A stretch of 64,000 nucleotides of DNA from Thiothrix sp. UBA5583 (GCA_002425225.1 DILV01000031.1:62001-126000); one strand, 5' to 3'. Counted from the stretch's first letter, positions 8,883 through 18,298 are shown. Made by a program: numbers and translations. The notes: generated from the sequence alone by a model not told the origin.

Positions 8883-10538
8883 ATGAAGGATAAAGCGGTT
8901 ATGTGGAAAAAACTGTTTCAGGGTGTCGTCGTAGCCAGCATGGTGTGGTTTGTCTCCCAGCCTGCCATCGCACAATATAATGCCAATGCACCATTGGGAA
9001 CCAATACCAATGAAGCGACCGAAGGCGATGCTAGTGTGCCTTTCGTGGATTTGTTCCGTACAGCCTTGCCGTTTGAGGAAGCTCGTCCCTGGTTGACCAA
9101 AGGCAATATCAGTTATGACGCCGATGGTTGGCCGCGCGATTTGGGTGGTGGGCAGGCTGGTAGCCGGTTTCTGGTGAATATGCCTGCGGCTGCCATCCAG
9201 CCGGGTGTTTACACGGTGTTGTATGACGGGGAAGGCGAGATTCGTTACGGTAATGACGCAGCGCTGGTAGAGCATGGGCAGGGCTGGGATACCGTCAAGA
9301 TTGAAGCCGGAGCGGATGGTATGTTGAATGCTACCTTGTATATTGTGAAAACCAATCCCTCCAACTACGTGCGCAATATCCGGGTGTTACCGCCAGGTGG
9401 GATTTGTGCCAGCAACATTTTCAAGCGGGTGGCTGAAGCCAAGGAATGCTCATCCAATGATTACCGTTCGTTTGCCGAGTATTCCGGGCGTATTATCTTC
9501 AACCCCGATTACCTGAACTTCATGAAGGATTTCAAGGTCATCCGTTTTATGAATATGGCGGGTATCACCCAAAGTCAGGTACGTTCCTGGGGACAACGCA
9601 ATACCCCGAGTAAGGCCACTTGGGGTGGGCACGAAGGTACGCGCGGCGTACCAGTGGAAATCATGGTGGAATTGGCAAACCGGCTGGGGGCACATCCTTG
9701 GTTTGCAATGCCGCATGAGGCAGACGATGATTATGTCACCCAGTTTGCCAGCTACGTCAAACAGAACCTGAATTCCAACCTGAAACCGCACATCGAATAC
9801 AGCAATGAAACTTGGAACAACCTGTTCCTGCAGGGTAACTATGTACGTCAGGTGGGCTACAAGATGGGGCTAGATCCCAACATGAACCGGGCAGGCTATC
9901 GCTATTATTCAGAGCGTTCGGTGGAAATCTTCAAGATCTGGGAACAGGTATTTGGCGGCAACCAGCGCTTGGTGCGCATTCTGTCGGGCTGGACAATCAA
10001 CAAGGATGTGACCGAAACCGTGCTTGGTCACAAGGATGCCTACAAGTCAGCCGATGCGTTTGCGATTGGCCCGTATTTCTTTGGTGGGCATGAGGAAATC
10101 CGCTCGGTCAGGAATCTGGAAGATGTCTTCCGCCTGTTGACTGATGACCAGTACCGTTATTCCATCAATGCGGTGCTGGGTTACATCAAGATGCAGAAAG
10201 AACTGGCAGACAAATATAACGTTGACCTGATTGCCTACGAAGGCGGTCAGGGGCTGGTGGATTTCAAGACCCGCAGCGACAATGAACACCCTAATCCCTT
10301 GCTGTACCAGGCCAACCGCGATCCGCGCATGAAAGGCTTGTACCTGCAATTCCTGAATGGCTGGAAAAATGAAGGTGGCAAGCTGTTCATGCACTACAGC
10401 AGCCCACGCAGTTACCAGAAGTACGGAACCTGGGGAACCAAGGAATACATCACCCAGCCGACCGAGCAGGCACCCAAGTATCAGGCATTACTCGAATTCA
10501 TGCGTGCCAACCCGTGCTGGTGGGACGGTTGTCGTTAA
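8883..10538 (+). CDS. Exported glycoside-hydrolase-like protein (clan GH-A style)
   Basis: A 551-residue exported protein. A signal peptide (MWKKLFQGVVVASMVWFV, ending PAIAQ) is followed by a beta-rich module (about residues 40-180) and a barrel-like domain. That domain holds YSNETWN (Glu near 309) and YEGGQG (Glu near 453). In clan GH-A retaining glycosidases an NE on strand 4 and a Glu on strand 7 are acid/base and nucleophile, so those two Glu are my catalytic candidates; this is inference. Start choice is open between 8883 and 8901; AAGGA lies before the latter. Related sequences are, as I recall, annotated as cellulose-binding domain proteins. Its stop overlaps the convergent dsrS stop. 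Confidence 0.65.
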   Translation: MKDKAVMWKKLFQGVVVASMVWFVSQPAIAQYNANAPLGTNTNEATEGDASVPFVDLFRTALPFEEARPWLTKGNISYDADGWPRDLGGGQAGSRFLVNMPAAAIQPGVYTVLYDGEGEIRYGNDAALVEHGQGWDTVKIEAGADGMLNATLYIVKTNPSNYVRNIRVLPPGGICASNIFKRVAEAKECSSNDYRSFAEYSGRIIFNPDYLNFMKDFKVIRFMNMAGITQSQVRSWGQRNTPSKATWGGHEGTRGVPVEIMVELANRLGAHPWFAMPHEADDDYVTQFASYVKQNLNSNLKPHIEYSNETWNNLFLQGNYVRQVGYKMGLDPNMNRAGYRYYSERSVEIFKIWEQVFGGNQRLVRILSGWTINKDVTETVLGHKDAYKSADAFAIGPYFFGGHEEIRSVRNLEDVFRLLTDDQYRYSINAVLGYIKMQKELADKYNVDLIAYEGGQGLVDFKTRSDNEHPNPLLYQANRDPRMKGLYLQFLNGWKNEGGKLFMHYSSPRSYQKYGTWGTKEYITQPTEQAPKYQALLEFMRANPCWWDGCR

Positions 10539-11662
10539 GTAACCTGTTTGCCCAGCAGTGATCGGGTTTGTGTCAGTACTAACTCGGTCAGTGGCTTGAT
10601 GCGGTTGCGCATTACCGAACCCACCGAATCATTGCCACCAAAGTAGGGGATGAGAGAATCTTCCCCTGTTTGAGCCAGTATCAGCATGGCTTTGAACAAG
10701 GGTAAGGTGCTGTTGTCCAGCGCATCCACAACGGCTTTGGCTTCCGTGAGGCAATTCCCGCTACAATACTGCTCTGCCCGTTGTTGGGCAGTATCTGTTT
10801 CCCGCACGCCCCTGAATTCCGGGAATGGCAGGGCAAAATACCGGTTGATGGCAACGAACAGGGAAATGACCACATCCTGATCGACGGGTTTATCCAATGC
10901 CAGTTGCAGGGTTTTAAGCCAGTTTTGCCCATTGCTGTCGAGGATGCGGCACAGTGTCTGGGCAAAAGGATTGCCTGCTGCCAGCAGTTCCACCAGTTGC
11001 AGGTTGATAGCAGCATGTTGTGGATTCGGTTTTGCTGGCAAGGGGATCAGGGCAGGATCAGCGTGCATGAATCCGACATAGAAAGGGTTTTTGCGCTTGG
11101 CACGGTTCCACAGCTTTTCTCGTTCTTCCCGCACGATCAATTCACCTTGTAGGCACAAGCGCACGGTATCGACCACATCCAGTTGCATTTCCTCGAATGG
11201 CAGGAATTCCAGTAGGTAGGCTGCCAATTCCTTGCCTAGTGGCCCGGCAACAACATCAGGTTTTTCCAGTAGGCGGCGGGCGTTGTGGGCGCTGGGGTTT
11301 GCCCACCAGGCGCGGCGGCCTGTTTCATGTGAAATGTTGGGGGTATGCACCACCGCCACCACTGCTTCCGGCTCGCCCAACAACAGCATTTGTTCGAGGT
11401 TGTTGCGGGCGTGCCCCATGCGTGTCCAACGTTTCAGGAAAACAGGGTAGCCACCGGGGGAACCTGTCACTTTCATGGAAAGCAGTTCGCGTACCCAGCG
11501 CAGGTATTGTTCATCCCGCACGGTCGGGTTCAGGCGGACTTTGGCTTCGCCCTTTTCGGTCAGAGCGTGGACAGTCATGGTGGATTCGTTGATGCGTACT
11601 GCCTGCAACGGTTGGGCGAGCAGCACATTCAGACGCAGGTTGTCTTCGTTGGAAAGTTGCAC
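10535..11662 (-). CDS. dsrS: DsrS-like sulfur oxidation protein
   Basis: A 375-residue soluble protein beginning MQLSNEDNLRLNVLLAQPLQ and containing LTEKGEAKVRLNP, SMKVTGSPGGYPVFLKRWTR and KNPFYVGFMHADP. I recognise this as the DsrS family, the last and least understood product of the dsr cluster of purple and other sulfur-oxidising bacteria. No dsr partner lies nearby; the gene sits 3 bases after plsY and is probably cotranscribed with it. There is no signal peptide or membrane segment. Recognition is from memory of the family, so confidence is moderate; the alternative is an uncharacterised cytosolic protein. Confidence 0.6.
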   Translation of the reverse strand: MQLSNEDNLRLNVLLAQPLQAVRINESTMTVHALTEKGEAKVRLNPTVRDEQYLRWVRELLSMKVTGSPGGYPVFLKRWTRMGHARNNLEQMLLLGEPEAVVAVVHTPNISHETGRRAWWANPSAHNARRLLEKPDVVAGPLGKELAAYLLEFLPFEEMQLDVVDTVRLCLQGELIVREEREKLWNRAKRKNPFYVGFMHADPALIPLPAKPNPQHAAINLQLVELLAAGNPFAQTLCRILDSNGQNWLKTLQLALDKPVDQDVVISLFVAINRYFALPFPEFRGVRETDTAQQRAEQYCSGNCLTEAKAVVDALDNSTLPLFKAMLILAQTGEDSLIPYFGGNDSVGSVMRNRIKPLTELVLTQTRSLLGKQVT

Positions 11663-11665
11663 GGC

Positions 11666-12289
11666 TCAGTCCTCGTCGGTGATGCTTTCTGCACCTTCGC
11701 GTGACTGAATTTTGTCTTCCTTGCCGGATAGCAGGTTGCGGATGTTGGATTCGTGCCGCCAGAAAATCAGCACTGCCATGAACACCACACCAATAGTCAG
11801 CCAGCCATGCCCGTCACTCAACACCCAAAAGTAAACAGGAGACAAGGCTGTGGCAATCAGTGCGGCGAGTGAGGAAATCTTGAAACCTTTCGCCATGACC
11901 AGCCAGGTGGCAATGAACGCCAGACCTGCCCAGAAATGTACACCGAGGAAAACGCCAATGGCAGTAGCTACCCCTTTGCCGCCCTTGAAACCGTAGAACA
12001 CCGGGTACAAATGCCCCAGAAATGCGGCAATACCGATCAGGATCAGCCATGTATAATCCTCAATCCCGAAAACAAAGCGAGCCAGCAAGACAGGAACCAA
12101 GCCTTTGAGAGCGTCGCCCAGCAAGGTAATGGCAGCCGCTTTCTTGCCGCCGTGACGCAATACGTTGGTTGCACCGGGGTTATTGGAGCCGACTGTGCGC
12201 GGGTCAGGCAGCCCCATCAGTTTGCAGGTGATGATCGCAGTGGAAATGGAGCCGAGCAGATAGGCGAGTACAATCAACAGGTAGGCCAT
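11666..12289 (-). CDS. plsY: Acyl-phosphate:glycerol-3-phosphate acyltransferase
   Basis: Integral inner-membrane enzyme that moves an acyl group from acyl-phosphate (made by PlsX, also in this window) to glycerol-3-phosphate, the first step of phospholipid synthesis. The 207 residues show the three family motifs: GSISTA, SNNPGATNVLR and GHLYPVFYGFKGGKGVAT, then WRHESNIRNLLSGKE. Several transmembrane helices are evident. Its start is only 30 bases from that of the divergent bioH, so the two promoters must overlap or lie inside the genes. Confidence 0.95.
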   Translation of the reverse strand: MAYLLIVLAYLLGSISTAIITCKLMGLPDPRTVGSNNPGATNVLRHGGKKAAAITLLGDALKGLVPVLLARFVFGIEDYTWLILIGIAAFLGHLYPVFYGFKGGKGVATAIGVFLGVHFWAGLAFIATWLVMAKGFKISSLAALIATALSPVYFWVLSDGHGWLTIGVVFMAVLIFWRHESNIRNLLSGKEDKIQSREGAESITDED

Positions 12290-12319
12290 GGTGAATCCAT
12301 TATTGAGTCAGGTTGAAAC

Positions 12320-13078
12320 ATGAGTGCATTGTATACGAAGACTGAAGGGCAGGGCAGACCCGTAGTTCTGCTGCACGGCTGGGGCATGAACAGCCACGTC
12401 TGGCAACCCATCCTGCCGGAATTGGCAAAAATTGCCCGTGTTACCTGTATCGACCTGCCCGGTCATGGTCGCAGCCACAAGCTGCCACTGGGTTTGCTAG
12501 AAACCGCTATCGACCAGCTTGCTGACACTATTCCACAGGATGCGATTTTGCTGGGTTGGTCACTCGGCGGGCTGCTTGCACAAGGCTTGGCGCACGCTTT
12601 ACCCGACAGGGTTTCCGGTCTGATCCAGATTGCCAGCACGCCCAAATTCGTGGCGGATGCACACTGGCAACACGGCCTTGCCCCGGAAGTGCTGGTCAAT
12701 TTTGCCAGCAACCTGCAAACCGATTATCAGGGCACGGTCAAACGCTTTTTTGCCCTGCAATTTCTGGGGGTGAAAGTGGATAGCCGTGCCGTCAATGCCC
12801 TGCGTGAGCAGATCATGGCGCACCCTGCCAGCCAGCAGGCATTGGCAGATGGACTCAATATCCTTGCTACCGCCGATTTCAGCCGGATGCCGTTCAAACA
12901 GCCCGGTTTGTGGATACTGGGCAGGCTGGACAAGCTGATTCCTGCATCACTGGCTGACGCGCTGCCGGAAATGGGGTATAAGCACATCGCGCTGCTGAAC
13001 AGTGCCGCGCACGTACCGTTTGCGACCCACCCGGAGCTTTTCATGGAACACGTCAGGGCTTTTCTGGATGCCAGTTGA
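12320..13078 (+). CDS. bioH: Pimeloyl-[acyl-carrier protein] methyl ester esterase
   Basis: BioH removes the methyl group that disguises the pimeloyl chain in biotin synthesis. The 252-residue alpha/beta hydrolase has the oxyanion segment VVLLHGWGMNSHVW, the nucleophile elbow GWSLGGLLAQ and a late His (NSAAHVPFATHPE). Fourteen-residue spacing and overall length fit BioH rather than a general esterase, and bioC follows with an 11-base overlap, which settles the assignment. Confidence 0.92.
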   Translation: MSALYTKTEGQGRPVVLLHGWGMNSHVWQPILPELAKIARVTCIDLPGHGRSHKLPLGLLETAIDQLADTIPQDAILLGWSLGGLLAQGLAHALPDRVSGLIQIASTPKFVADAHWQHGLAPEVLVNFASNLQTDYQGTVKRFFALQFLGVKVDSRAVNALREQIMAHPASQQALADGLNILATADFSRMPFKQPGLWILGRLDKLIPASLADALPEMGYKHIALLNSAAHVPFATHPELFMEHVRAFLDAS

Positions 13079-13946
13079 AACCGCTAACCCCTACTTGCTG
13101 GACAAGCGCAAAACCCGACTCGGTTTTGAGCGGGCAGCCGATACTTATGATGCCAACGCGGTCTTGCAACGCGAAGTGGGCGAGCGCTTGTGCGAGCGGC
13201 TGGACTTTATCCGTATGCAGCCACAAACCGTGCTGGATTTGGGCTGTGGAACCGGCTTTGTGACGGAACACCTGTTGAAGCGTTACAAAAAAGCCCGTGT
13301 GATCGGGGTTGACCTTGCCTGCAACATGGTGCAGAAAACCCGCCGTCGGGGTGGCTGGTTCCGCAAGCCGCAAGGGGTGTGTGCCGATGTGATGCACCTA
13401 CCGTTTCAGCCGCAAATTGCCGACATGCTGGTTTCGAGTTTGATGCTGCAATGGTGCAACGACTTGCCAGCCGCATTCCGTGAGTGTGTGCAGGTGCTGA
13501 AACCGGATGGCTTGCTGATGTTTGCCACCTTCGGCCCGGATACCCTGCGGGAATTGCGGGCAAGCTGGGGGCAGGTGGATGGTTATACCCATGCCAGCCG
13601 TTTTGTGGACATGCACGATGTGGGTGATGCGTTGTTGCAAGCCGGTTTCCGCGACCCGGTAGTCGATATGGAAATGATTACCCTGACTTATGCGGATGTG
13701 CGGGATTTGCTGCACGACCTTAAGGGCATCGGTGCGAACAATGCCACCGCCGGGCGCAACCACGGCCTGACTGGCAAGGCGCGGTTACAAGGCTTCCTGC
13801 AAGCCTATGAGCAGTTCCGCCTGACGGATGGGCAATTTCCGGCAACTTATGAAGTGGTTTATGGTCATGCCTGGGCTCCCCACTTGTTGCCGGGAAAACT
13901 GCCGGAAAAATTCATCCCGATTGCAACTCATCGCAATTTGGTTTAG
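13068..13946 (+). CDS. bioC: Malonyl-[acyl-carrier protein] O-methyltransferase
   Basis: BioC methylates malonyl-ACP so that the fatty-acid machinery can build pimelate for biotin. The 292 residues begin PVETANPYLLDKRKTRLGFE and hold the SAM-binding motif VLDLGCGTGFVTEHLL, followed by VSSLMLQWCNDLP and MFATFGPDTLRELR, both typical of BioC. The frame is open 22 codons further upstream inside bioH, but family similarity starts at the ATG at 13068, which overlaps the bioH stop. Confidence 0.93.
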   Translation: MPVETANPYLLDKRKTRLGFERAADTYDANAVLQREVGERLCERLDFIRMQPQTVLDLGCGTGFVTEHLLKRYKKARVIGVDLACNMVQKTRRRGGWFRKPQGVCADVMHLPFQPQIADMLVSSLMLQWCNDLPAAFRECVQVLKPDGLLMFATFGPDTLRELRASWGQVDGYTHASRFVDMHDVGDALLQAGFRDPVVDMEMITLTYADVRDLLHDLKGIGANNATAGRNHGLTGKARLQGFLQAYEQFRLTDGQFPATYEVVYGHAWAPHLLPGKLPEKFIPIATHRNLV

Positions 13947-14002
13947 CCCTGTTTTTCATGTGGTAAACTCGCGCCAGTCCATTTGCAAACTGGCGTCTGA
14001 CA

Positions 14003-14452
14003 ATGAAAAAAACATATACGATCCAGACTGTTACCCATGCGGTAATTTCCCCGGAAAAAGGTTCCATCATCTGGCACTTGCTGGAACCGGATGGTCGCCA
14101 GCGCAAGGTCAATGGCATTACCGAGATCGACAAGGCAGGGTTGATTGATAGCGCCCGCTCTGTTTATGCCCGTGAAGCCCCTTTGGTGGAAGCCCTGTTG
14201 CCGCGCAACGAAGGTGAAACCTTCGAGATAGACTTTACCGAGTTCAACCGGGCGCAGGGGTATATCAACCGGGAAATTTATGCTGACATCCAGCGTTGTG
14301 AAAAACTTTCTTGCTTGATGAAGCGCGTTGGGCGGGTTTTGGCGGTCGTTGGGGTGGTGGTGGTTCTCTGGCTGGGGTGGACGTTCTACAATAGCGCCAA
14401 CCAGTTTGCCCAAAAACAACCTTTGCGACCATCTATTCATGAGCTACCTTGA
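14003..14452 (+). CDS. Hypothetical protein with one C-terminal membrane segment
   Basis: A 149-residue protein: a soluble N-terminal part (MKKTYTIQTVTHAVISPEKG) and one transmembrane segment near the end (VLAVVGVVVVLWLGWTFY, about residues 112-130) with a short tail. I know no family. A 7-bp hairpin (CGCCAGT 13972-13978 with ACTGGCG 13989-13995) sits 7 bases before the ATG, and no good ribosome site is visible, so translation may be weak or regulated. Its end overlaps the Nudix gene start by 14 bases, suggesting an operon with it and pepN. Confidence 0.7.
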   Translation: MKKTYTIQTVTHAVISPEKGSIIWHLLEPDGRQRKVNGITEIDKAGLIDSARSVYAREAPLVEALLPRNEGETFEIDFTEFNRAQGYINREIYADIQRCEKLSCLMKRVGRVLAVVGVVVVLWLGWTFYNSANQFAQKQPLRPSIHELP

Positions 14453-15305
14453 CCGTATCCGTACTTGCAACAATTTCGACCCAACCGTTTACCGTAGCTG
14501 GCACATCAATGGTGAAACCTTCGGGCGGATACAGTCCGATTTCGCCCGACATCTAGCTAACTGGTCTGACATTTTTCACGTTACCGATACGCATGTCATC
14601 CTGAATCCGAGTTTGCAAGGGTATGCAGAACGTACCGCTGCTGTTGCCCCGGTGTTCCGCCATCTGTATGAGACGGGCGTGATTGATACCTGGGTAGACG
14701 AGGCTTTTCCGGTAACACAGGGATTTGGCGAACAGGCTGCACTGGAAATTGAACGGGCGGCTGCCAACTTTCTGGGGATCAGAACCTTTGGTGTGCATCT
14801 CAACGGGCTGGTACGTAAAGCGGATGGCATCCATGTGTGGGTGGGAACCCGTTCCCTCGACAAACCGTTCTGGCCTGGACAACTCGATCAGATGGTGGCA
14901 GGTGGGCAGCCCGTTGGAATAGGTCTGCTGGAAAACGTCATCAAGGAAGCGCAGGAAGAAGCCAATGTTCCCGCACAACTAGCGCAGCAGGCACAGGCAG
15001 TTGGCTCTATCAGCTATCAGCAGGCAAGCTGGCGCGGGCTGGATAATTCCACCATTTATGTGTACGACTTGTGGTTGCCGGAAGACTTCGTACCGGAAAA
15101 TACCGATGGTGAAGTGATCAGGTTCGAGTTGATGCCTTTAGCAGAGATCGCCCGTCTGACCGAAATGACCACAGACTTCAAGGACAATTGTAATCTGGTC
15201 AATATTGATCTGTTATTGCGCATGGGATGGATTGACAGGCAACATCCTGAACATGCTGCTATCCTACAAGCGTTATACTCTGCTGGTAATCAAGAGATAC
15301 AATAA
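14439..15305 (+). CDS. DUF4743 / Nudix family hydrolase
   Basis: A 288-residue protein with an N-terminal DUF4743-like part (YLDRIRTCNNFDP, HVILNPSLQGYAERTAAVAP) and a Nudix domain. The Nudix helix is visible as GLLENVIKEAQEEANVP within MVAGGQPVGIG. Such proteins are related to the thiamine-pyrophosphokinase-linked Nudix enzymes that act on oxidised thiamine diphosphate, but the substrate cannot be read from sequence. I chose the ATG at 14439 because the conserved region starts there; the longer frame is out of register with the preceding gene. The stop overlaps the pepN ATG (TAATG). Confidence 0.85.
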   Translation: MSYLDRIRTCNNFDPTVYRSWHINGETFGRIQSDFARHLANWSDIFHVTDTHVILNPSLQGYAERTAAVAPVFRHLYETGVIDTWVDEAFPVTQGFGEQAALEIERAAANFLGIRTFGVHLNGLVRKADGIHVWVGTRSLDKPFWPGQLDQMVAGGQPVGIGLLENVIKEAQEEANVPAQLAQQAQAVGSISYQQASWRGLDNSTIYVYDLWLPEDFVPENTDGEVIRFELMPLAEIARLTEMTTDFKDNCNLVNIDLLLRMGWIDRQHPEHAAILQALYSAGNQEIQ

Positions 15306-17917
15306 TGAAACAAGGACAACCCAAAACGGTCTTGCTCAAAGACTACGTTTCCCCTGCCTATGCTGTTGACGCGCTTTCGCTGGTGTTTGAACTGGGCGAA
15401 GAATCCACCCGTGTCACCAGTGTTGCCAACTATCGCCGCAACCCGGATGTTCCTGCTGATACTCCGCTGGAATTGTATGGCGAGCAACTGGAATTGCTGG
15501 CAATCCGCCTCAATGGCTTGCCACTGCAAGCAGACGATTACACCCTGACAGATGAGGGTATGAGCATCCACAATGTTTCTGCCCTGTGTACCCTGGAAAT
15601 CGTGACGCAGATTTACCCGCAGAAAAATACGTCGCTGGAAGGCTTGTACCAGTCCAGTGGCAATTTCTGCACCCAGTGTGAGGCACAAGGCTTCCGCAAA
15701 ATCACCTATTACCCTGACCGCCCCGATGTGATGACGGTCTTCACCACCCAGATTCTGGCTGACAAGCAGAAATACCCGGTGCTGTTGTCCAACGGCAACC
15801 TGACGGGTAGTGGCGACCTGCCGGATGGGCGTCACTGGGCACGCTGGGAAGACCCGTTCCGCAAGCCTGCCTATCTGTTTGCATTGGTGGCGGGTAATTT
15901 GCAGCATGTGGAAGACCATTACACCACCGCTTCCGGGCGTGATGTAACCCTGCGCATCTACACCGAAGCACACAATATCGACAAGTGCGACCATGCCATG
16001 CAGTCGTTGCAACGGGCAATGCAATGGGATGAGCAACGCTTCGGGTTGGAGTACGACCTCGACATCTACATGGTGGTGGCGGTAGATGACTTCAACATGG
16101 GGGCGATGGAAAACAAGGGTTTGAATGTTTTCAACTCCAAACTGGTGTTTGCTAGCCCAGCAACGGCGACCGACCTGGATTACACTAGCATTGAGGCGGT
16201 GATCGGGCACGAATATTTCCATAACTGGACGGGCAACCGTGTCACTTGCCGTGACTGGTTCCAGTTGTCGCTCAAGGAAGGGCTGACGGTGTTCCGCGAC
16301 CAGGAATTTACGTCCGACCTGCATTCGCGTCCGGTCAAACGCATCAGTGATGTGCGTCTGTTGCGTACCAACCAGTTTGCCGAGGATGCCAGTCCGATGG
16401 CTCATCCGATCCGTCCGTCCTCTTATATGGAAATCAACAATTTCTACACGGTGACGGTGTACGAGAAAGGTGCGGAAGTGGTGCGCATGTACCAGACCCT
16501 GCTGGGGCGTGACGGTTTCCGCAAGGGTATGGATTTGTATTTCCAGCGGCATGATGGGCAGGCTGTCGCCACAGAGGATTTTCTGGCAGCGATGGCAGAT
16601 GCCAATGACACCGACCTCAGTCAATTCCAGCGCTGGTATGATCAGGCCGGAACCCCCAACGTTGCCGTGAGCATGGAGTTTGATGCCGACCAACAGCGTT
16701 GCACCCTGCATTTCTGTCAGAGTTGCCCACCAACCCCGGAATGCAGCGACAAGCAGCCATTCCTGATTCCGGTAGCCGTGGGCTTGCTGGACAGTGAGGG
16801 CAATGACTTGATCGGTACGCAAGTGTTACGCCTGACGCAAGCGGAGCAGTCGTTCAGTTTTGCTAATGTGCCCGAACAACCCGTACCCTCGTTATTGCGC
16901 GGTTTCTCTGCCCCGGTGAAACTGCAATACCCTTATACCGAGGCTGAGCTGGTGTTTTTGATGAAACACGACAGTGATGCTTTCAACCGTTGGGATGCAG
17001 GGCAACGGCTGGCGATGCGAACCATGCTCCGCTTGCTGGCAGCCTGGCAGCAAGGTGAAGCGTTTGGTCTGGAACATGATTTCATCAGTGCCTTCCAAGC
17101 CGTACTGACCGATGCTTCACTGGATCATGCCCTGCGTGCCGAAGCCCTGCAATTGCCGTCGGAAGCCGATATTGCCGAAGCAGCCCGCCCGAGTGACCCG
17201 GCAGCTATCCATCAGGTGCGCGAGTTTGTCCATGCAACCTTGGCAAAAGCCCTGCGGCTGGATCTGGAAAGCCTGTATACCGACTTGCAGGATCAGGCCA
17301 GTTACAGCCCTGATGCAGACAGCATTGGTCGGCGCAGCCTGAAAAACGTCTGTCTGGCTTATCTGGGGCGGATTGATGATGAAAGCATCCAGGCGAGTTG
17401 CTATCAGCAGTACAGTGAAGCAGGCAATATGACCGATGCACTGGCAGCACTGGCTGTCCTCAACCAACTTGATTGCCCGCAACGTGCTGAAGCCTTGCAG
17501 CATTTCCACGACCGTTGGCAGCACGACCCGCTGGTGATGGACAAATGGTTTGCCTTGCAGGCCGCTTCCTGCTTGCCGGAAACATTGGGGCAGGTACAAA
17601 GCCTGATGGCACACAAGCTGTTCGACCTGCGCAACCCCAACAAGGTACGCGCCCTGATCGGCAGTTTTGCCATGCGCAACCCGCTGCATTTCCACGCGGA
17701 AGATGGCAGTGGTTATGCTTTCCTCACCGATACTGTGTTGCAACTGGATGCGATGAACCCGCAGATTGCCTCACGCATGGTGCGACCGTTGATCAACTGG
17801 CAGCATTACGAGCCGGTACGTAGCGGGCTGATGAAAGCACAACTGGAGCGCATTCAGGCACATACAGGCTTGTCGGGTGATGTTTACGAGATTGTCAGCA
17901 AGAGTCTGGCGGTTTAA
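15305..17917 (+). CDS. pepN: Aminopeptidase N (M1 family)
   Basis: Cytosolic zinc aminopeptidase that trims N-terminal residues from peptides. The 870 residues show the exopeptidase motif GAMENKGLN, the zinc site HEYFH (H302, E303, H306) and the third zinc ligand Glu in LSLKEGLTVFRDQEF. The DUF3458-type middle and C-terminal helical domain are present, and the length equals that of E. coli PepN. It is translationally coupled to the Nudix gene by a one-base overlap. A 510-codon open frame on the opposite strand is a shadow. Confidence 0.96.
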   Translation: MKQGQPKTVLLKDYVSPAYAVDALSLVFELGEESTRVTSVANYRRNPDVPADTPLELYGEQLELLAIRLNGLPLQADDYTLTDEGMSIHNVSALCTLEIVTQIYPQKNTSLEGLYQSSGNFCTQCEAQGFRKITYYPDRPDVMTVFTTQILADKQKYPVLLSNGNLTGSGDLPDGRHWARWEDPFRKPAYLFALVAGNLQHVEDHYTTASGRDVTLRIYTEAHNIDKCDHAMQSLQRAMQWDEQRFGLEYDLDIYMVVAVDDFNMGAMENKGLNVFNSKLVFASPATATDLDYTSIEAVIGHEYFHNWTGNRVTCRDWFQLSLKEGLTVFRDQEFTSDLHSRPVKRISDVRLLRTNQFAEDASPMAHPIRPSSYMEINNFYTVTVYEKGAEVVRMYQTLLGRDGFRKGMDLYFQRHDGQAVATEDFLAAMADANDTDLSQFQRWYDQAGTPNVAVSMEFDADQQRCTLHFCQSCPPTPECSDKQPFLIPVAVGLLDSEGNDLIGTQVLRLTQAEQSFSFANVPEQPVPSLLRGFSAPVKLQYPYTEAELVFLMKHDSDAFNRWDAGQRLAMRTMLRLLAAWQQGEAFGLEHDFISAFQAVLTDASLDHALRAEALQLPSEADIAEAARPSDPAAIHQVREFVHATLAKALRLDLESLYTDLQDQASYSPDADSIGRRSLKNVCLAYLGRIDDESIQASCYQQYSEAGNMTDALAALAVLNQLDCPQRAEALQHFHDRWQHDPLVMDKWFALQAASCLPETLGQVQSLMAHKLFDLRNPNKVRALIGSFAMRNPLHFHAEDGSGYAFLTDTVLQLDAMNPQIASRMVRPLINWQHYEPVRSGLMKAQLERIQAHTGLSGDVYEIVSKSLAV

Positions 17918-17923
17918 GGCGGG

Positions 17924-17954
17924 CAGCCCCTTTGTCAGGCAGACAAAGGGGCTG
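17924..17954. terminator. Hairpin between convergent pepN and grxD
   Basis: A perfect 13-bp stem (CAGCCCCTTTGTC with GACAAAGGGGCTG) and a 5-base AGGCA loop begin 7 bases after the pepN stop. There is no T run on either strand. It lies exactly between two convergent genes, so a shared transcription end or mRNA-stabilising hairpin is likely. Confidence 0.6.
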
Positions 17955-17968
17955 TGCAGGTAAGGCAA

Positions 17969-18298
17969 TCAGGCAGCCGGGGCGTTACCGGTGGCTTCTT
18001 TGACCATTTTTTGCAATTCACCGTTCTGGTACATTTCCAGCGTAATGTCGCAGCCACCGATCAGTTCACCGTTGATGTAAATCTGTGGGAAAGTCGGCCA
18101 GTTAGCGTATTGTGGCAATTCCTGGAAGATTTCCGGGTCGCCCAAGACGTTGACATAGGCAAACTGTTCACCACACGCCATCAGTGCCTGCGCGGCACGA
18201 CTGGAGAAGCCGCACTGCGGCATTTGTGGTGTGCCTTTCATGAAAATGATGACAGGGTTGCCTTTGACGGCCTCGTCGATACGTTGCAATGCGCTCAT
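17969..18298 (-). CDS. grxD: Monothiol glutaredoxin (Grx4 family)
   Basis: A 109-residue monothiol glutaredoxin that carries or delivers iron-sulfur clusters. It has the CGFS active site (MPQCGFSSRAAQAL), the WPTFPQIYINGELIGGCDI glutathione-binding stretch and the usual start MSALQRIDEAVKGNPV. The ATG at 18298 has GAGG 9 bases upstream; an in-frame TTG five codons earlier is less likely. It stands alone, convergent with pepN. Confidence 0.95.
   Translation of the reverse strand: MSALQRIDEAVKGNPVIIFMKGTPQMPQCGFSSRAAQALMACGEQFAYVNVLGDPEIFQELPQYANWPTFPQIYINGELIGGCDITLEMYQNGELQKMVKEATGNAPAA

Noticed and set aside
10535-10538. Overlapping convergent stop codons (TTAA), also at 21198-21201
   Set aside because: Noted as compact packing without a terminator; common in dense genomes and not evidence of special regulation.
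15290-16822. 510-codon open frame on the minus strand
   Set aside because: It lies fully opposite pepN, whose motifs are complete. It has no recognisable domain and is His/Arg/Gln-rich as expected for the complement of a GC-rich gene.
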